A DNA stretch of 64,000 bases, taken from Streptomyces sp. E2N166 (GTDB taxonomy: Bacteria; Actinomycetota; Actinomycetes; Streptomycetales; Streptomycetaceae). The stretch is taken from the NCBI RefSeq assembly GCF_003671715.1, contig NZ_RAIF01000031.1, positions 415,770-479,769 of the forward strand, read 5' to 3'. Position 1 is the stretch's first letter, and every line of letters starts with the position of its first letter. A program made the translations under genes and the position numbers. The notes beneath the pieces were generated by a model. That model made no database searches. It saw only the letters and a program-made list of their open reading frames with translations, and was not told the DNA's origin. This document shows, one piece after another, positions 10,715 to 18,869 of this stretch.

Positions 10715-10837
10715 CTACGCCGCTTCGCCGACCTGTGGCCGGGCGTCAGTGGACTGGTCCGCGTACGCCTTGTCGACCGCCGCCCGGGTCCGCTCCTCGG
10801 AGTCGGGCCACAGGTGGGTGTAGATGTTCAGCGTCAT
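10715..10837 (-). pseudogene. Tyrosine integrase, C-terminal remnant
   Basis: Only the last 40 codons are recognisable: MTLNIYTHLWP followed by DSEERTRAAVDKAYAD. This is the box containing the catalytic tyrosine and the downstream tail common to actinobacterial phage and plasmid integrases. The tyrosine itself is present (IYTHLW). Upstream (10838-11128) I cannot find the R-HxxR catalytic boxes or the SAM-like N-terminal domain in any frame, so most of the gene is gone. It points toward the ychF attachment site, as int genes of such elements do. Confidence 0.75.
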
Positions 10838-11128
10838 GGGAGACCGTCGGCCACAACCCCCGACGCCTCCTGACCGAAGTGGGCGCCCAGCGAGAACTCG
10901 CCAGCGCCGAGCACCCCGCCGAGTCCTCAACTGGCGCATCGCCAGTCAGCTGAACCGGCGTACGCAAGCAGCTCGCAGCCGAAGCACCACCAGCGGAACA
11001 TCGTCCAGGCCCGCCACGCCACACCATCCGGCCCACCAGCGGCTACGAGTCCCGAAGAGCGCAGTCGACACCGCTGACCCCGGTCAGATGCCCTCGCCAC
11101 ACGTCGTGGTGGGGGCATCGGGTCGGGT
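10838..11128. other. Degenerate segment upstream of the integrase remnant
   Basis: About 290 bp with no gene I can support. A dyad CTGAC-CCCG-GTCAG lies at 11074-11087. The segment probably represents decayed integrase and element DNA. Confidence 0.4.
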
Positions 11129-11662
11129 TCAACGGCAGAGCTTCACGATGGTGTCGTCGAAGTCGGGAAACTCTCGTGTGGCCTGCGCGATGATTGCCGC
11201 TGCCGACGCGCGGCGGTCCGGAGCGAATTGCTCCGCGATGGCCGCCAGGTCGCGATTGATCTGGGGAGCCCAATCGGGCTCGGGCTCGTATGAGGCGGCT
11301 GCTTCCCACGGGCCGAAGCCGTCAGCCAGCAGCCACAGGAAGGCGCCCAGGTCGCGAGCGACGACGCCGGTCTCTCCTTCGGAGCCCAGAAAGACAACGG
11401 GCTGCTCTGCCAGTCCCTGACCTTGGCGAATCAGCCAGAACGCCGCGTTCCCGCCGCTGCCGTCCTGGCCGAATACGCGGAAATCGTCGCCGTTCAGCTC
11501 GCCGTTGCCTGTCCACGCGCGGAACCACTCGGTGGTCTCATCGGCGGTCAGAAAGGACTCGTAGGGTTCGAAGTCGACACCGTCCTCGCCAATGCACTCG
11601 ACCCGGACTGCCATGGCGGCGGCAAGCGCGGCGGGGAAGTGGCGATCTCCGTTCGCGGTCAT
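11129..11662 (-). CDS. SUKH/SMI1-KNR4-like protein
   Basis: A 177-residue cytoplasmic protein. The central stretch FGQDGSGGNAAFWL, then PVVFLGSEGETGVVARDLGAFLWLLADG, matches the pattern of SMI1/KNR4 (SUKH) superfamily proteins. Many of these are immunity proteins for polymorphic toxins; others are scaffolds. The assignment rests on pattern recognition only. No toxin gene is adjacent. It is transcribed away from the next gene with a 225 bp divergent spacer. Confidence 0.65.
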   Translation of the reverse strand: MTANGDRHFPAALAAAMAVRVECIGEDGVDFEPYESFLTADETTEWFRAWTGNGELNGDDFRVFGQDGSGGNAAFWLIRQGQGLAEQPVVFLGSEGETGVVARDLGAFLWLLADGFGPWEAAASYEPEPDWAPQINRDLAAIAEQFAPDRRASAAAIIAQATREFPDFDDTIVKLCR

Positions 11663-11887
11663 GCGAAGAGAGTAGCGATCGGCTTGGTCTTGGCAGCATC
11701 GCCTCCGGCTGCCAGAGCCTTCTCTCCCTGGGCGTCACTTCCTCGCGTTCTTTGCCATCGCCGCATCCTTCATCGATATCGCCGTCGCAGCAGATGAGCT
11801 GGACGGGCCGCGCGCAGATGCTGACCATGCCGGCGTTGTCAGCGGCAGCCCATAGGGTGCGCCCAACATCTCGAAGGAGGAACTGTC

Positions 11888-12484
11888 GTGGGGTTCTCGG
11901 GCCACCTTGTCTTTGCTCGCAGTAACTACCCTCTGCTGGACGCTCCCGTGTTCGACAGACTCGACGAAGAGGTCAAGGCCACCGTGCACACATGGGAGTC
12001 ACGGCCGGGCGGCTGGCAGACACTCCAATTCGATTACGGGACGTGGGATGACGCGGACCTGCCCGCCCTGACTGAGTGGAGCAGGGCACCGGCCTGCGTC
12101 GCCGACATCTCCGACAGTTCCCTCGCCCTCGTGACCGGGCTGGGCACCATCGGACAGCGCTGGCAGGCATGGCTCAACCTGGACACCGCCGCCAGGCTCC
12201 TGGTCAACGAGCCCGTAGACCTCGATGATCAACTCCTTTGGCTGGACACGCCAGAGTTCCACGATGCCGTCAGACATAAGCGCGCGGAGCTCGAAGCGGA
12301 TATCCCCACCGACGCCGCGGGCGCCGTTGCCTGGGCCGCAACCGCCGGCATCCCGGTCACGCCACAGACAGACAGAATCGAAGAGCTGCTGCGCTCACAC
12401 GAGACCTTCGCAGAAGACCTCTTCGGCACGCTACTCGACCAGTTGGGCTTCCTCCCGGCCGCTCAGCCCCCACCTGGGCCATAA
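11888..12484 (+). CDS. Hypothetical protein
   Basis: A 198-residue soluble protein that I do not recognise. It starts at GTG behind an excellent AAGGAGG ribosome binding site (11875-11881). It is rich in tryptophan and acidic residues (WESRPGGWQTLQFDYGTWDDAD), has no signal peptide or membrane segment, and ends in a proline-rich tail (AAQPPPGP). The strong translation signal and island location suggest an expressed accessory protein. No function is proposed. Confidence 0.75.
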   Translation: MGFSGHLVFARSNYPLLDAPVFDRLDEEVKATVHTWESRPGGWQTLQFDYGTWDDADLPALTEWSRAPACVADISDSSLALVTGLGTIGQRWQAWLNLDTAARLLVNEPVDLDDQLLWLDTPEFHDAVRHKRAELEADIPTDAAGAVAWAATAGIPVTPQTDRIEELLRSHETFAEDLFGTLLDQLGFLPAAQPPPGP

Positions 12485-12628
12485 GAGCGACGCCCAAAAC
12501 ACGCTGAGCGTACTCAGCCGTGCGACCAAGTTCGCTGCCATCCCGTTCAGAATCTGAACGGCTCCCATACAGGCAGGGCCCACAGCCACCCATGCCCTCG
12601 TTGCCACGAGCAGCGAGCGCATCAGTCG

Positions 12629-13174
12629 TCAGGCGGCGCGGGCTGTGCGTAACTGCGCGACCCACCTCGTGACTTCGGTCAGGTGCTTGGGCTGTAGACC
12701 GAGGTGCGGGTCGGGCTGAATGAGGAGCGTTGGCGTTCCCTTGGCGGTGCGCTCCGCCGCCCAGGCGAGGTCAAGACCGGTGAAGTCGTCGTCGATCCAG
12801 ACGACGGGTACGTCAGCCCGCCAGGCGTCGACGTGGTCGCGCTTCCAGAGGTAGCCGTTGGGGTGGCTGGTGGTGATCTGCGGACGCGGCAGGTCGACGT
12901 GCGGCAGGTCCGGGAGGCCCAGGAGCGGGCCGATGAGGGTGGTGGCGTCCTGCCGCCAGCTGGTGCACCAGACGGGGGTGACCAGGCCGGTGCGGATCAC
13001 GTCCATGAGCATGGGGCCGTGGGCAGGGTCAAGCCAGACGGTGACCGGGTTGTCGGCGCTCCGGCCGGTGGGGACGACGTCGTGGCGGGCGTGGGTGGCC
13101 GGGGTCGAGCCGTCCGCGTTGGGGAAAGGTATGAGGACGCCGTCGATGTCGAGGAGCAGGTAGGGCGGGCGCAT
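12629..13174 (-). CDS. HAD-superfamily phosphatase-like protein
   Basis: A 181-residue protein with the HAD nucleophile motif LLLDIDGVL (DxD) at the N-terminus, a motif II-like CTSWR, a lysine-bearing loop (YLWKRDHV) and the motif IV acidic pair in VVWIDDDF. It resembles the small HAD domains found with RNA-repair proteins (the 'Swiss army knife' HAD group), but no ligase or polynucleotide kinase domain is present here, so the substrate is unknown. The ATG at 13174 is the only sensible start. It is the downstream neighbour of the methyltransferase gene on the same strand, 31 bp away. Confidence 0.72.
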   Translation of the reverse strand: MRPPYLLLDIDGVLIPFPNADGSTPATHARHDVVPTGRSADNPVTVWLDPAHGPMLMDVIRTGLVTPVWCTSWRQDATTLIGPLLGLPDLPHVDLPRPQITTSHPNGYLWKRDHVDAWRADVPVVWIDDDFTGLDLAWAAERTAKGTPTLLIQPDPHLGLQPKHLTEVTRWVAQLRTARAA

Positions 13175-13205
13175 CGGTCCTCCATGGGCTGGATGAACGC
13201 GGCTG

Positions 13206-13898
13206 TCAGAGCTTGCGGGCGCGGATCAGCAGGGTGGTGGGCCAGTGGCCCATGCGGGGGTCGTGGAACTCCTGGGCTGAGGTGAGCCAGAAGCCCGCCT
13301 GGCTAAGGTGCTTCTCCCAGCGGACGGTGTCGAACTCCCAGCGGGCGATGGGGAGCCGGGTGCGGTCGGGAAGGGTGACGAAGTCGCGGCGGGGCCGGTC
13401 GTCACCGGAGGGGCTGCGGCCGCCGCGCTGCGGGTGCGGAACGGAGAAGGCGAGCACCCGGCCGGGCATGAGGCGCTGGGCGATGGCCGGCAGCAGGAGC
13501 TCGGGGGCGACAAGGCCGACGGCGCCGAAGACGGAGTAGACCGCATCGAACTGCTCGTCGGAGGCTTGCAGGTAGTGCAGCGCGTGGCCGGCCACGAAGG
13601 TGAGGTTGTTCAGCCGTCCGTAGTGGGAGCGGGCGCGGCGGACCTGGAGGCCGACCAGGTCGACGCCGGTGACGTGGGCACCGTGTCGGATGGCGAGGTG
13701 GGCGGCGTTGTGGCCGGGGCCGCAGCCGAGTTCCAGGAGCCGCTTGCCGCGCAGGTCAGGCCCGAGGGTCTCCGCTCCAGACCCTTGGCCGGGTCTCGTG
13801 GTCCACTCCATCCGGGCGGGTACAGAGAGAGGTTCGGCGAGTCCAGCGGCGGTGCGCTGAACGGCGTGGGCGTGCCATGGGGATGCCTGGGCGAGCAC
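13206..13898 (-). CDS. SAM-dependent class I methyltransferase
   Basis: About 230 residues. Motif I is clear (LLELGCGPGHNAAHLA), followed by the acidic residue of motif II (VTGVDL) and the motif IV-like FDAVYSVFG. The C-terminal segment (WEKHLSQAGFWLTSAQEF) is typical of small-molecule methyltransferases. The open frame runs upstream into the kinase gene. I place the start at the GTG at 13898, one base past that gene's stop (TGA-C-GTG), implying translational coupling. It may modify the same product as the APH-like kinase. Confidence 0.82.
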   Translation of the reverse strand: MLAQASPWHAHAVQRTAAGLAEPLSVPARMEWTTRPGQGSGAETLGPDLRGKRLLELGCGPGHNAAHLAIRHGAHVTGVDLVGLQVRRARSHYGRLNNLTFVAGHALHYLQASDEQFDAVYSVFGAVGLVAPELLLPAIAQRLMPGRVLAFSVPHPQRGGRSPSGDDRPRRDFVTLPDRTRLPIARWEFDTVRWEKHLSQAGFWLTSAQEFHDPRMGHWPTTLLIRARKL

Positions 13899-13899
13899 G

Positions 13900-14811
13900 T
13901 CAGATCTCCAGGAGGTGGAGGACGTCGGTGAGGTGGCGGCGGACGGCCTTCGTGTAGGCGGGATCGGTGGCCGGGTCGTTGATCCAACGGATGGACTGCT
14001 CCATGAACCACTCGACGGCCCACATGCGGTGCCAGCCCAGGGCCCAGTTCTCGGCGGTGAGCCCACCGCGCGGGGTGAGGGCGTCGGGGGCGCCGCCGGC
14101 AGTGACGTACTGCTCCAAGAGGACGCGCAGGCGCACGGGGTGCGGGGGCTCGATGCTGCCGTGCCAGCTGGCGAGGTCGAGCAGGCCGGGCCCGGTAAAG
14201 GCGCGGGCGAAGTCGAGCAGCCGCCAGCCGCGCTCGCCGATGTGGAGGCTGGTGGGGTGGAATTCGGAGTGGACCCAGCCGAACGGTTCCAGCGTCGCTC
14301 CGGCCGAGCGGGCCTCGGCGGCCTGGGCGATCCGGTCGAGCGCGTCCTCGACGTCGTCGGCGTCCTGCCACCGGTCGGCCTTGCGCAGCCGTTCGAGGTG
14401 TTCCAGCGCCCGGGCCGGAAGTGCGCGCAGGCGCTCCTGGCCGAGGACGGGCAAGGGCGGAGCCGTACGGGTGCCGTGCAGAAGTACGGCCGCGGCGACG
14501 CCGTCGAGGTCGTCGGCCTCGCGGACGAACGGTCCGAGGTCCGCCAGGAGCATGCCGAGCCAGCCGTCCAGGACGGCGGAGGCGTGGACCTGGGGGACGG
14601 GAACTCCGAGGGTGTGGGCCAGGCGGAGGGCCTGGTCCTCGCAGTCGAACGGCTTCTTGGCGTACTTGAAGATGGCGGTGGAGCCGTCCGGGAAGGCCAC
14701 GCGCTCGACGCCGGACATCGACCACACGCGTACCTCCTCCCGTACGGCGGTGGTCTGGCCGGCCACGGTGAGCAGGTTGTCGAGGAGTTCGGCGCTGGGG
14801 TTCGTGGTCAC
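13900..14811 (-). CDS. APH-fold phosphotransferase
   Basis: A 303-residue protein of the aminoglycoside phosphotransferase/choline kinase fold. The nucleotide-binding lysine is in TAIFKYAKK. The catalytic loop reads GWVHSEFHPTSLHI rather than HGDxxxxN, with the base aspartate replaced by glutamate and the metal asparagine by serine. The DFG equivalent is LLDFARAF. The changes suggest an altered or non-canonical activity, so antibiotic resistance should not be assumed. GTG start at 14811. Middle gene of the leftward cassette. Confidence 0.75.
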   Translation of the reverse strand: MTTNPSAELLDNLLTVAGQTTAVREEVRVWSMSGVERVAFPDGSTAIFKYAKKPFDCEDQALRLAHTLGVPVPQVHASAVLDGWLGMLLADLGPFVREADDLDGVAAAVLLHGTRTAPPLPVLGQERLRALPARALEHLERLRKADRWQDADDVEDALDRIAQAAEARSAGATLEPFGWVHSEFHPTSLHIGERGWRLLDFARAFTGPGLLDLASWHGSIEPPHPVRLRVLLEQYVTAGGAPDALTPRGGLTAENWALGWHRMWAVEWFMEQSIRWINDPATDPAYTKAVRRHLTDVLHLLEI

Positions 14812-14839
14812 GGGAGTGCTCCGGGGATGGGTGGTAGCG

Positions 14840-14874
14840 TCCGGGGCGGGCGACAGATGCCCGTCCGCCCCGGA
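14840..14874 (-). terminator. Intercistronic hairpin
   Basis: TCCGGGGCGG (14840-14849) pairs with CCGCCCCGGA (14865-14874) around a 15-base loop. It lies in the 78 bp gap between the upstream hypothetical gene and the kinase gene. It may attenuate transcription within the operon. Confidence 0.55.
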
Positions 14875-14889
14875 GCCTGATCGGGTGGG

Positions 14890-15639
14890 TTACGCGGCGG
14901 GGTTCACGCGGTGGGCGTAGACCTGCTCGATCCAGCCCGCCTTGAACGCGGCGAGGTCGTCGCGGAAGTTCGCCATCGAGGCACCGTAGGGCGCGATCAC
15001 GCCGCCGGACTGGTCCGGCACGGACTGGCAGCCGTGCACGAGCCGGCCGCCGAGCGCGGCGTGGGCCTTGATGGACTCGATCCGGCGGTGCTCGTTGAAC
15101 CAGCCGCCGTGGTAGACCTCGTCGAGCATCCCGCCCATCTCGTCGTCCAGGTCGAAGACGACGGACGTGGCGGCGGGGAAGAACCAGCACGGGCCGACGT
15201 TGGAGATGTGCCCGTCGAGCTCGACCTTGTTGAGCGCCATGAGAGTGGCCGCCTCGCGGAGCATCCGCAGGTGCTCGGCGGTGATCTGCGGGAGGCCGAG
15301 GCCGGCCAGGTGCTCGTCGCGGAAGAGGTAGGCGTACACCTCGTACGCGGTGGCCAGGACGCGGGCCGCGTCGGAGGTGGACTCACCGTGGTGCTTGATG
15401 AAGTCGAGCGCGAGTTGCTCGACCGCGCTCTCGGTCGTCTCGTCCAGCTCCAGGAGCTGGGACTTGACCAGCTCCCAGTCGGCGACGAGCCACGTGCTCG
15501 ACTCGAAGCGGAAGAAGTACTCGGCCGGGTCGATGGTGATGCGCCGGCCGTCGACCTGGATGCCGGGTAGGCGGCTCCAGCGCGGGTCGAACGCCTCGGG
15601 CAGCTCGACCGTGATGGCCGTGGTGTCGATGGTGGTCAC
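14890..15639 (-). CDS. Hypothetical protein, first gene of leftward cassette
   Basis: A 249-residue soluble protein starting at GTG behind a GGAG site. I recognise no catalytic motif. It has an N-terminal beta-rich part (ITVELPEAFDPRWSRL, DGRRITIDPAEYFF), a helical acidic centre, and a conserved-looking C-terminal half with cysteine, histidine and tryptophan residues (GPCWFFPA, VYHGGWFNEHRRIES, HGCQS). It leads the unit hypothetical-kinase-methyltransferase and is divergent from the HTH regulator gene, so the regulator probably controls it. A weak hairpin (15666-15687) lies in its leader. Function unknown. Confidence 0.72.
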   Translation of the reverse strand: MTTIDTTAITVELPEAFDPRWSRLPGIQVDGRRITIDPAEYFFRFESSTWLVADWELVKSQLLELDETTESAVEQLALDFIKHHGESTSDAARVLATAYEVYAYLFRDEHLAGLGLPQITAEHLRMLREAATLMALNKVELDGHISNVGPCWFFPAATSVVFDLDDEMGGMLDEVYHGGWFNEHRRIESIKAHAALGGRLVHGCQSVPDQSGGVIAPYGASMANFRDDLAAFKAGWIEQVYAHRVNPAA

Positions 15640-15824
15640 CGTGTCTCCGTCTCTGATTGGCCGGGTTCGGGCACAGGAATGCCCGAGCCTGGTGTGGGCG
15701 TACAGAACTTCGGGGTGCCGCCCGAACCAAGGGGGGAGCCTGGATCACGGTCGTGCCGTTCCGGGTGGCTGCTGATAAGTGAACCGTTGGTCACGCTGAG
15801 TGGGTACGGTGGAAGGCAGTTGAA

Positions 15825-15842
15825 GCGGTATACGCGGTTTAC
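15825..15842 (+). promoter_or_regulatory. Tandem 9-mer operator candidate
   Basis: GCGGTATAC (15825-15833) is followed directly by GCGGTTTAC (15834-15842), 21 bp before the regulator's GTG. Paired direct repeats in a divergent promoter are candidate binding sites for the HTH protein. Confidence 0.45.
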
Positions 15843-15863
15843 AGCTCCAGAGCGGAGGCGATC

Positions 15864-17219
15864 GTGGCGGCGCAGAGAGACCCCAACTCCCGTCTGCGCG
15901 ACGTCATCGCGGCGGTCGACTGTACCTACGAGGCCCTCGCCCGAGACGTGCGGCGCATCGCCGCCGAGAACGGCGAGATCCTCCAGACCAACAAGTCGGC
16001 CATCTCGCACTGGGTGAACGGCACCCGCACCCCGTCGGGCCGGGTAGGTCAATACCTGGCCGAGGCACTGTCCCGCCGAGCGGGGCGCACGGTCACCCGT
16101 ACCGAGATCGGCTTCCAGGCCGGTGATGACGAAGAGCCGGCGGAATCCGACCCCGTCCTCGCGGCTACCGACCTGGGCCGTGCCGACGTCGAGCGCCGTC
16201 GCTTCCTCGCCATCGCGGCCTTCACCACCGCCGGCGTCGCCATGCCGCTCGGTTACGACCACGCGGCCACCGCCCGCATGCTCCGCGCCCGCACCGGCAC
16301 GTCCCTGGTCGGCACGGAGGACGTGGACGTCGTACGCCAGATCACCACGGCCTTCAGCGCCGCCGACGAGCGCCTCGGCGGCGGGCACGGCCTGACCACC
16401 GTCACCGCGTACCTCGCCGACACCGCCGCCCCGATGCTCCGCGGACGCTTCCCCAGCGAAGCCTTACGCCGGGCCGCCTTCGGTGCCGTCGCCGAACTCG
16501 CCTACCTCGCAGGGTGGAAGCACCACGACCTCGGCCAGGAAGGCGCCGCCCAGCGCTACTACCAGGTCGGCTACAAGCTCGCCTGCGAAGCCGACCCCCA
16601 CGGCCACGCCGCCTGGATGATGCGCGCCCTCGCCCACCAAGCCCTGAGCCTCAAGCAGCCCCACCACTGCGTAGACCTCGTCGAAGGCGCCCTACGCACG
16701 GGTCTCGGCCACGTCGACGGCCAGACCGAAGCTCTCCTCCACATCACTCACGCCCGCGCCTACGCCGCAACCGACGAGAACCCGTCGGCCGCACGCGCGC
16801 TGCTCGCCGCCGAGGACGCCCTCCTCCGCGACGACGGCACCCAGCCCAGCTACTCCCGCGTCAGCGGCCCCGCCGTCGGCACCGTGGCCAGCCACACCGC
16901 CCGCACCCTGACCGACCTCGCCGACCACATCGGCACCGAACAACAGCACCGCGACGCCCTCACCCGCTGGGACCCCGAGAAGTACAAGCGCGTCCACGCC
17001 CTCACCCACGCCGACCTCGGCGACAGCCTCGCCGCCCAGGCCCGCGCCGACGAGGCCGTCGCCGCCTGGACCCAGGCCCTGGTCCTGATGGACGGCATGA
17101 CCTCCGATCGGACCCGGAAGGCGATCACCTCAATCCGCTCCACGCTCGCGGTCTACCAGCGCCGCAAAGTGCCGGGCGCCGCCGATCTCGCCCGCCGCGC
17201 CCGCGAGGCCCTCGCCTAA
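15864..17219 (+). CDS. HTH transcriptional regulator with helical-repeat domain
   Basis: A 451-residue regulator. The N-terminal 75 residues form an XRE-like DNA-binding domain (LARDVRRIAAENGE, NKSAISHWVNGTRTPSGR). A linker with VERRRFLAIAAFTTAGVAMP follows, then a long TPR-like alpha-helical domain (LAYLAGWKHHDLGQEGAAQRY and onward). Such proteins are common Streptomyces regulators that sense small molecules or peptides. Codon 201 is TTA (16464-16466), so translation should depend on the bldA leucyl-tRNA. It is divergent from the hypothetical-kinase-methyltransferase cassette and is followed immediately by the NUDIX gene. Confidence 0.88.
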   Translation: MAAQRDPNSRLRDVIAAVDCTYEALARDVRRIAAENGEILQTNKSAISHWVNGTRTPSGRVGQYLAEALSRRAGRTVTRTEIGFQAGDDEEPAESDPVLAATDLGRADVERRRFLAIAAFTTAGVAMPLGYDHAATARMLRARTGTSLVGTEDVDVVRQITTAFSAADERLGGGHGLTTVTAYLADTAAPMLRGRFPSEALRRAAFGAVAELAYLAGWKHHDLGQEGAAQRYYQVGYKLACEADPHGHAAWMMRALAHQALSLKQPHHCVDLVEGALRTGLGHVDGQTEALLHITHARAYAATDENPSAARALLAAEDALLRDDGTQPSYSRVSGPAVGTVASHTARTLTDLADHIGTEQQHRDALTRWDPEKYKRVHALTHADLGDSLAAQARADEAVAAWTQALVLMDGMTSDRTRKAITSIRSTLAVYQRRKVPGAADLARRAREALA

Positions 17220-17253
17220 CATGCCCAACAACCCGTCCGACGAAGGGAACACC

Positions 17254-17757
17254 GTGGCCCAGCAGACCGACGATCAGCCGAAGGCCCTGAAGCCGGCGCT
17301 CGAATCCATGACCCTGCTGGTCGCCGCCGTCATCGTCCATGACAAGGCCACCAACCGCGTGGTCCTCCTCCAACGTAGCGAGAACGCCAAGTTCGCCCAG
17401 GGCATGTGGGACCTCCCCGTCGGCAAGAGCGAGCCGGGCGAACCCATCACGGAGACCGCAGTCCGCGAGCTCTACGAGGAGACGGGCCTCATCGTGAGGC
17501 CCGAGTCCCTCAAGGTCGCCCACATCATCCACGGCGCCTGGGGCGTCGAAGCCCCCAACGGCTTCCTCACCGTCGTCTTCGCCGCCCACGAATGGACCGG
17601 CGAACCCGAGAACCGCGAACCCCGCAAGCACTCCCAGGTCCGCTGGGTAGACGCCAACGCCATCCCCGAAGCCTTCGTCGACACCACCGCCAGCGCCCTC
17701 CACCAATACCTGAATGATGGCTTGGAGGTCTCGCTGGACGGCTGGTCGGCAGCGTGA
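17254..17757 (+). CDS. NUDIX hydrolase
   Basis: A 167-residue NUDIX-fold pyrophosphohydrolase. The complete NUDIX box is present (GKSEPGE, then REL-EE-G). The N-terminal strand LLVAAVIVHDKATNRVVLLQRS precedes it. The GTG at 17254 follows a GAAGGG site with good spacing. An in-frame ATG at 17221, directly after the regulator's stop, lacks a ribosome binding site, so I prefer the GTG. It is co-transcribed with the HTH regulator. The substrate (nucleotide, sugar nucleotide or cofactor diphosphate) is not determinable. Confidence 0.85.
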   Translation: MAQQTDDQPKALKPALESMTLLVAAVIVHDKATNRVVLLQRSENAKFAQGMWDLPVGKSEPGEPITETAVRELYEETGLIVRPESLKVAHIIHGAWGVEAPNGFLTVVFAAHEWTGEPENREPRKHSQVRWVDANAIPEAFVDTTASALHQYLNDGLEVSLDGWSAA

Positions 17758-18214
17758 GCATCACGCTGCTCCACCTTATATCCAAGGACCCGCACTTTTC
17801 GCCTGCGCCCGCTGCGAGCGAGGCTGCGCAAGCCCGGCTACGACAACTGGTTCCTGAGGCGTTGGGCGGTTACGACGTCTGGGACATCCCCTGCACAGCC
17901 TTCATCGATCCCGGGGAGAACTGGTGTGGTCTCCGGTGCCCCGTATGCGGCTCCGACATCGAAACTGGTGGGGCGACGCGATGGACACAGCGGCCCTTCC
18001 GGACGGCTATTTCGACGCGCTTGCCGTGACGATGCCCTGTTGCTCTGCCCAGACGGACTTGAACGCCCTCGACTACGTCGAGGCTGCGGGTTTCGCCAGG
18101 TACAGCCTCGTCACCACAGACCCAGAATGCGAGCTGCCGCTATCGCCGGCCAGCGTCCAGGCGCTGGAGGACCTCCTGGGCACGGACCTGCGACAGGTCA
18201 TCGCCCGGTACTGA
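17754..18214 (+). pseudogene. CxxC-containing hypothetical protein, frameshifted
   Basis: Two overlapping frames together make one protein. The first (from the GTG at 17754, overlapping the NUDIX stop as GTGA) runs MSITLLHLISKD to GLRCPVCGSDIE. The second resumes at about 17965 with WWGDAMDTA and ends VIARY at 18214, with CC in TMPCCSA. A single missing base near 17960-17966 explains the break. The joined form, a zinc-ribbon-like protein of about 153 residues, is a family I recall from other Streptomyces. It could be a true pseudogene or a sequencing error. Codons such as CTT-ATA near the start are unusual for the genome. Confidence 0.7.
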
Positions 18215-18232
18215 CGTCAAGCGCTGGCTTCG

Positions 18233-18772
18233 CTATGCCGGGCTGCTCGGAAACAGAAGCTCGTACGGCAGGTGATCGTCGTCCGGTACGCGAGGTATGT
18301 AGTCCGGGGCCGTGCGCGCGGCCACAGCCAGCAGGCGAGCGGCAGCCTCCTCCTCGGTGAGGGAGGCAAGCCCGAGGGCGTGCAGAGGGCGGTCGCGCTC
18401 GGCGTCGAAGCCCGGGTGGTCGGCCCGAAGGTCCGAACCGAGCTCGCTGATCGCGAAGCCCTTCGCCAGGTCGCGCCAGAAGGGCAGTACGGCGATGAGC
18501 GTGATCGCCTCGACGAGGTCGGCGCCGATCAATGTGGCCTGGCCCTCCGATTCGGCGTACAGGACGGGCCTCTCCTCGGTCTCCTCCCCGCACAGGTAGT
18601 ACGTGCCGCCGGCGCCGCAGCCGGCTATCGGGTGTAGGGGGATCCTGGTAGGAAGAGCAAGTTGCTCGATGGGATCCCGGCGCTCGACGTCGAAATCGCC
18701 AGGCCAGGCGAGCGCGGTAGCAAGGGAAGGCTCCTGCTCGATCCTGCGGAGTAGATCGTCTGATGCGGTCAT
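18233..18772 (-). CDS. Hypothetical protein (immunity-like context)
   Basis: A 179-residue soluble protein. It has GCGAGGTYYLCGEE near residue 50, then RPVLYAESEGQATLIGADLVEAITLIAVLPFW, a strand-helix arrangement resembling SUKH-type proteins. No signal peptide or membrane segment is present. It lies tail to tail with the frameshifted gene and divergent from the next small gene. I do not recognise the family with confidence; an immunity role is inferred only from its neighbours. Confidence 0.65.
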   Translation of the reverse strand: MTASDDLLRRIEQEPSLATALAWPGDFDVERRDPIEQLALPTRIPLHPIAGCGAGGTYYLCGEETEERPVLYAESEGQATLIGADLVEAITLIAVLPFWRDLAKGFAISELGSDLRADHPGFDAERDRPLHALGLASLTEEEAAARLLAVAARTAPDYIPRVPDDDHLPYELLFPSSPA

Positions 18773-18869
18773 GGGACGGAACGTAACAGCGCCCTCGGAC
18801 GTCTGGTGCGGCTGGCCTGCTGATCGACGCTAAAGCGGTGCTGTCAGTAGGGCGTGGCACAGTTCGGCC

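Noticed and set aside
10607-11128. tRNA gene as integration target
   Set aside because: I could not fold a cloverleaf or find a T-arm sequence here or near the right boundary.
10687-12683. TGACTTCGGTCAG shared between 10687 and 12670 as a possible attachment core
   Set aside because: The second copy is coding sequence of the HAD gene, and the duplicated ychF 3' end gives a far better boundary.
13610-15190. Reverse frame of 526 codons across the kinase and methyltransferase genes
   Set aside because: It is an alternative frame through three genes with well-supported motifs in other frames.
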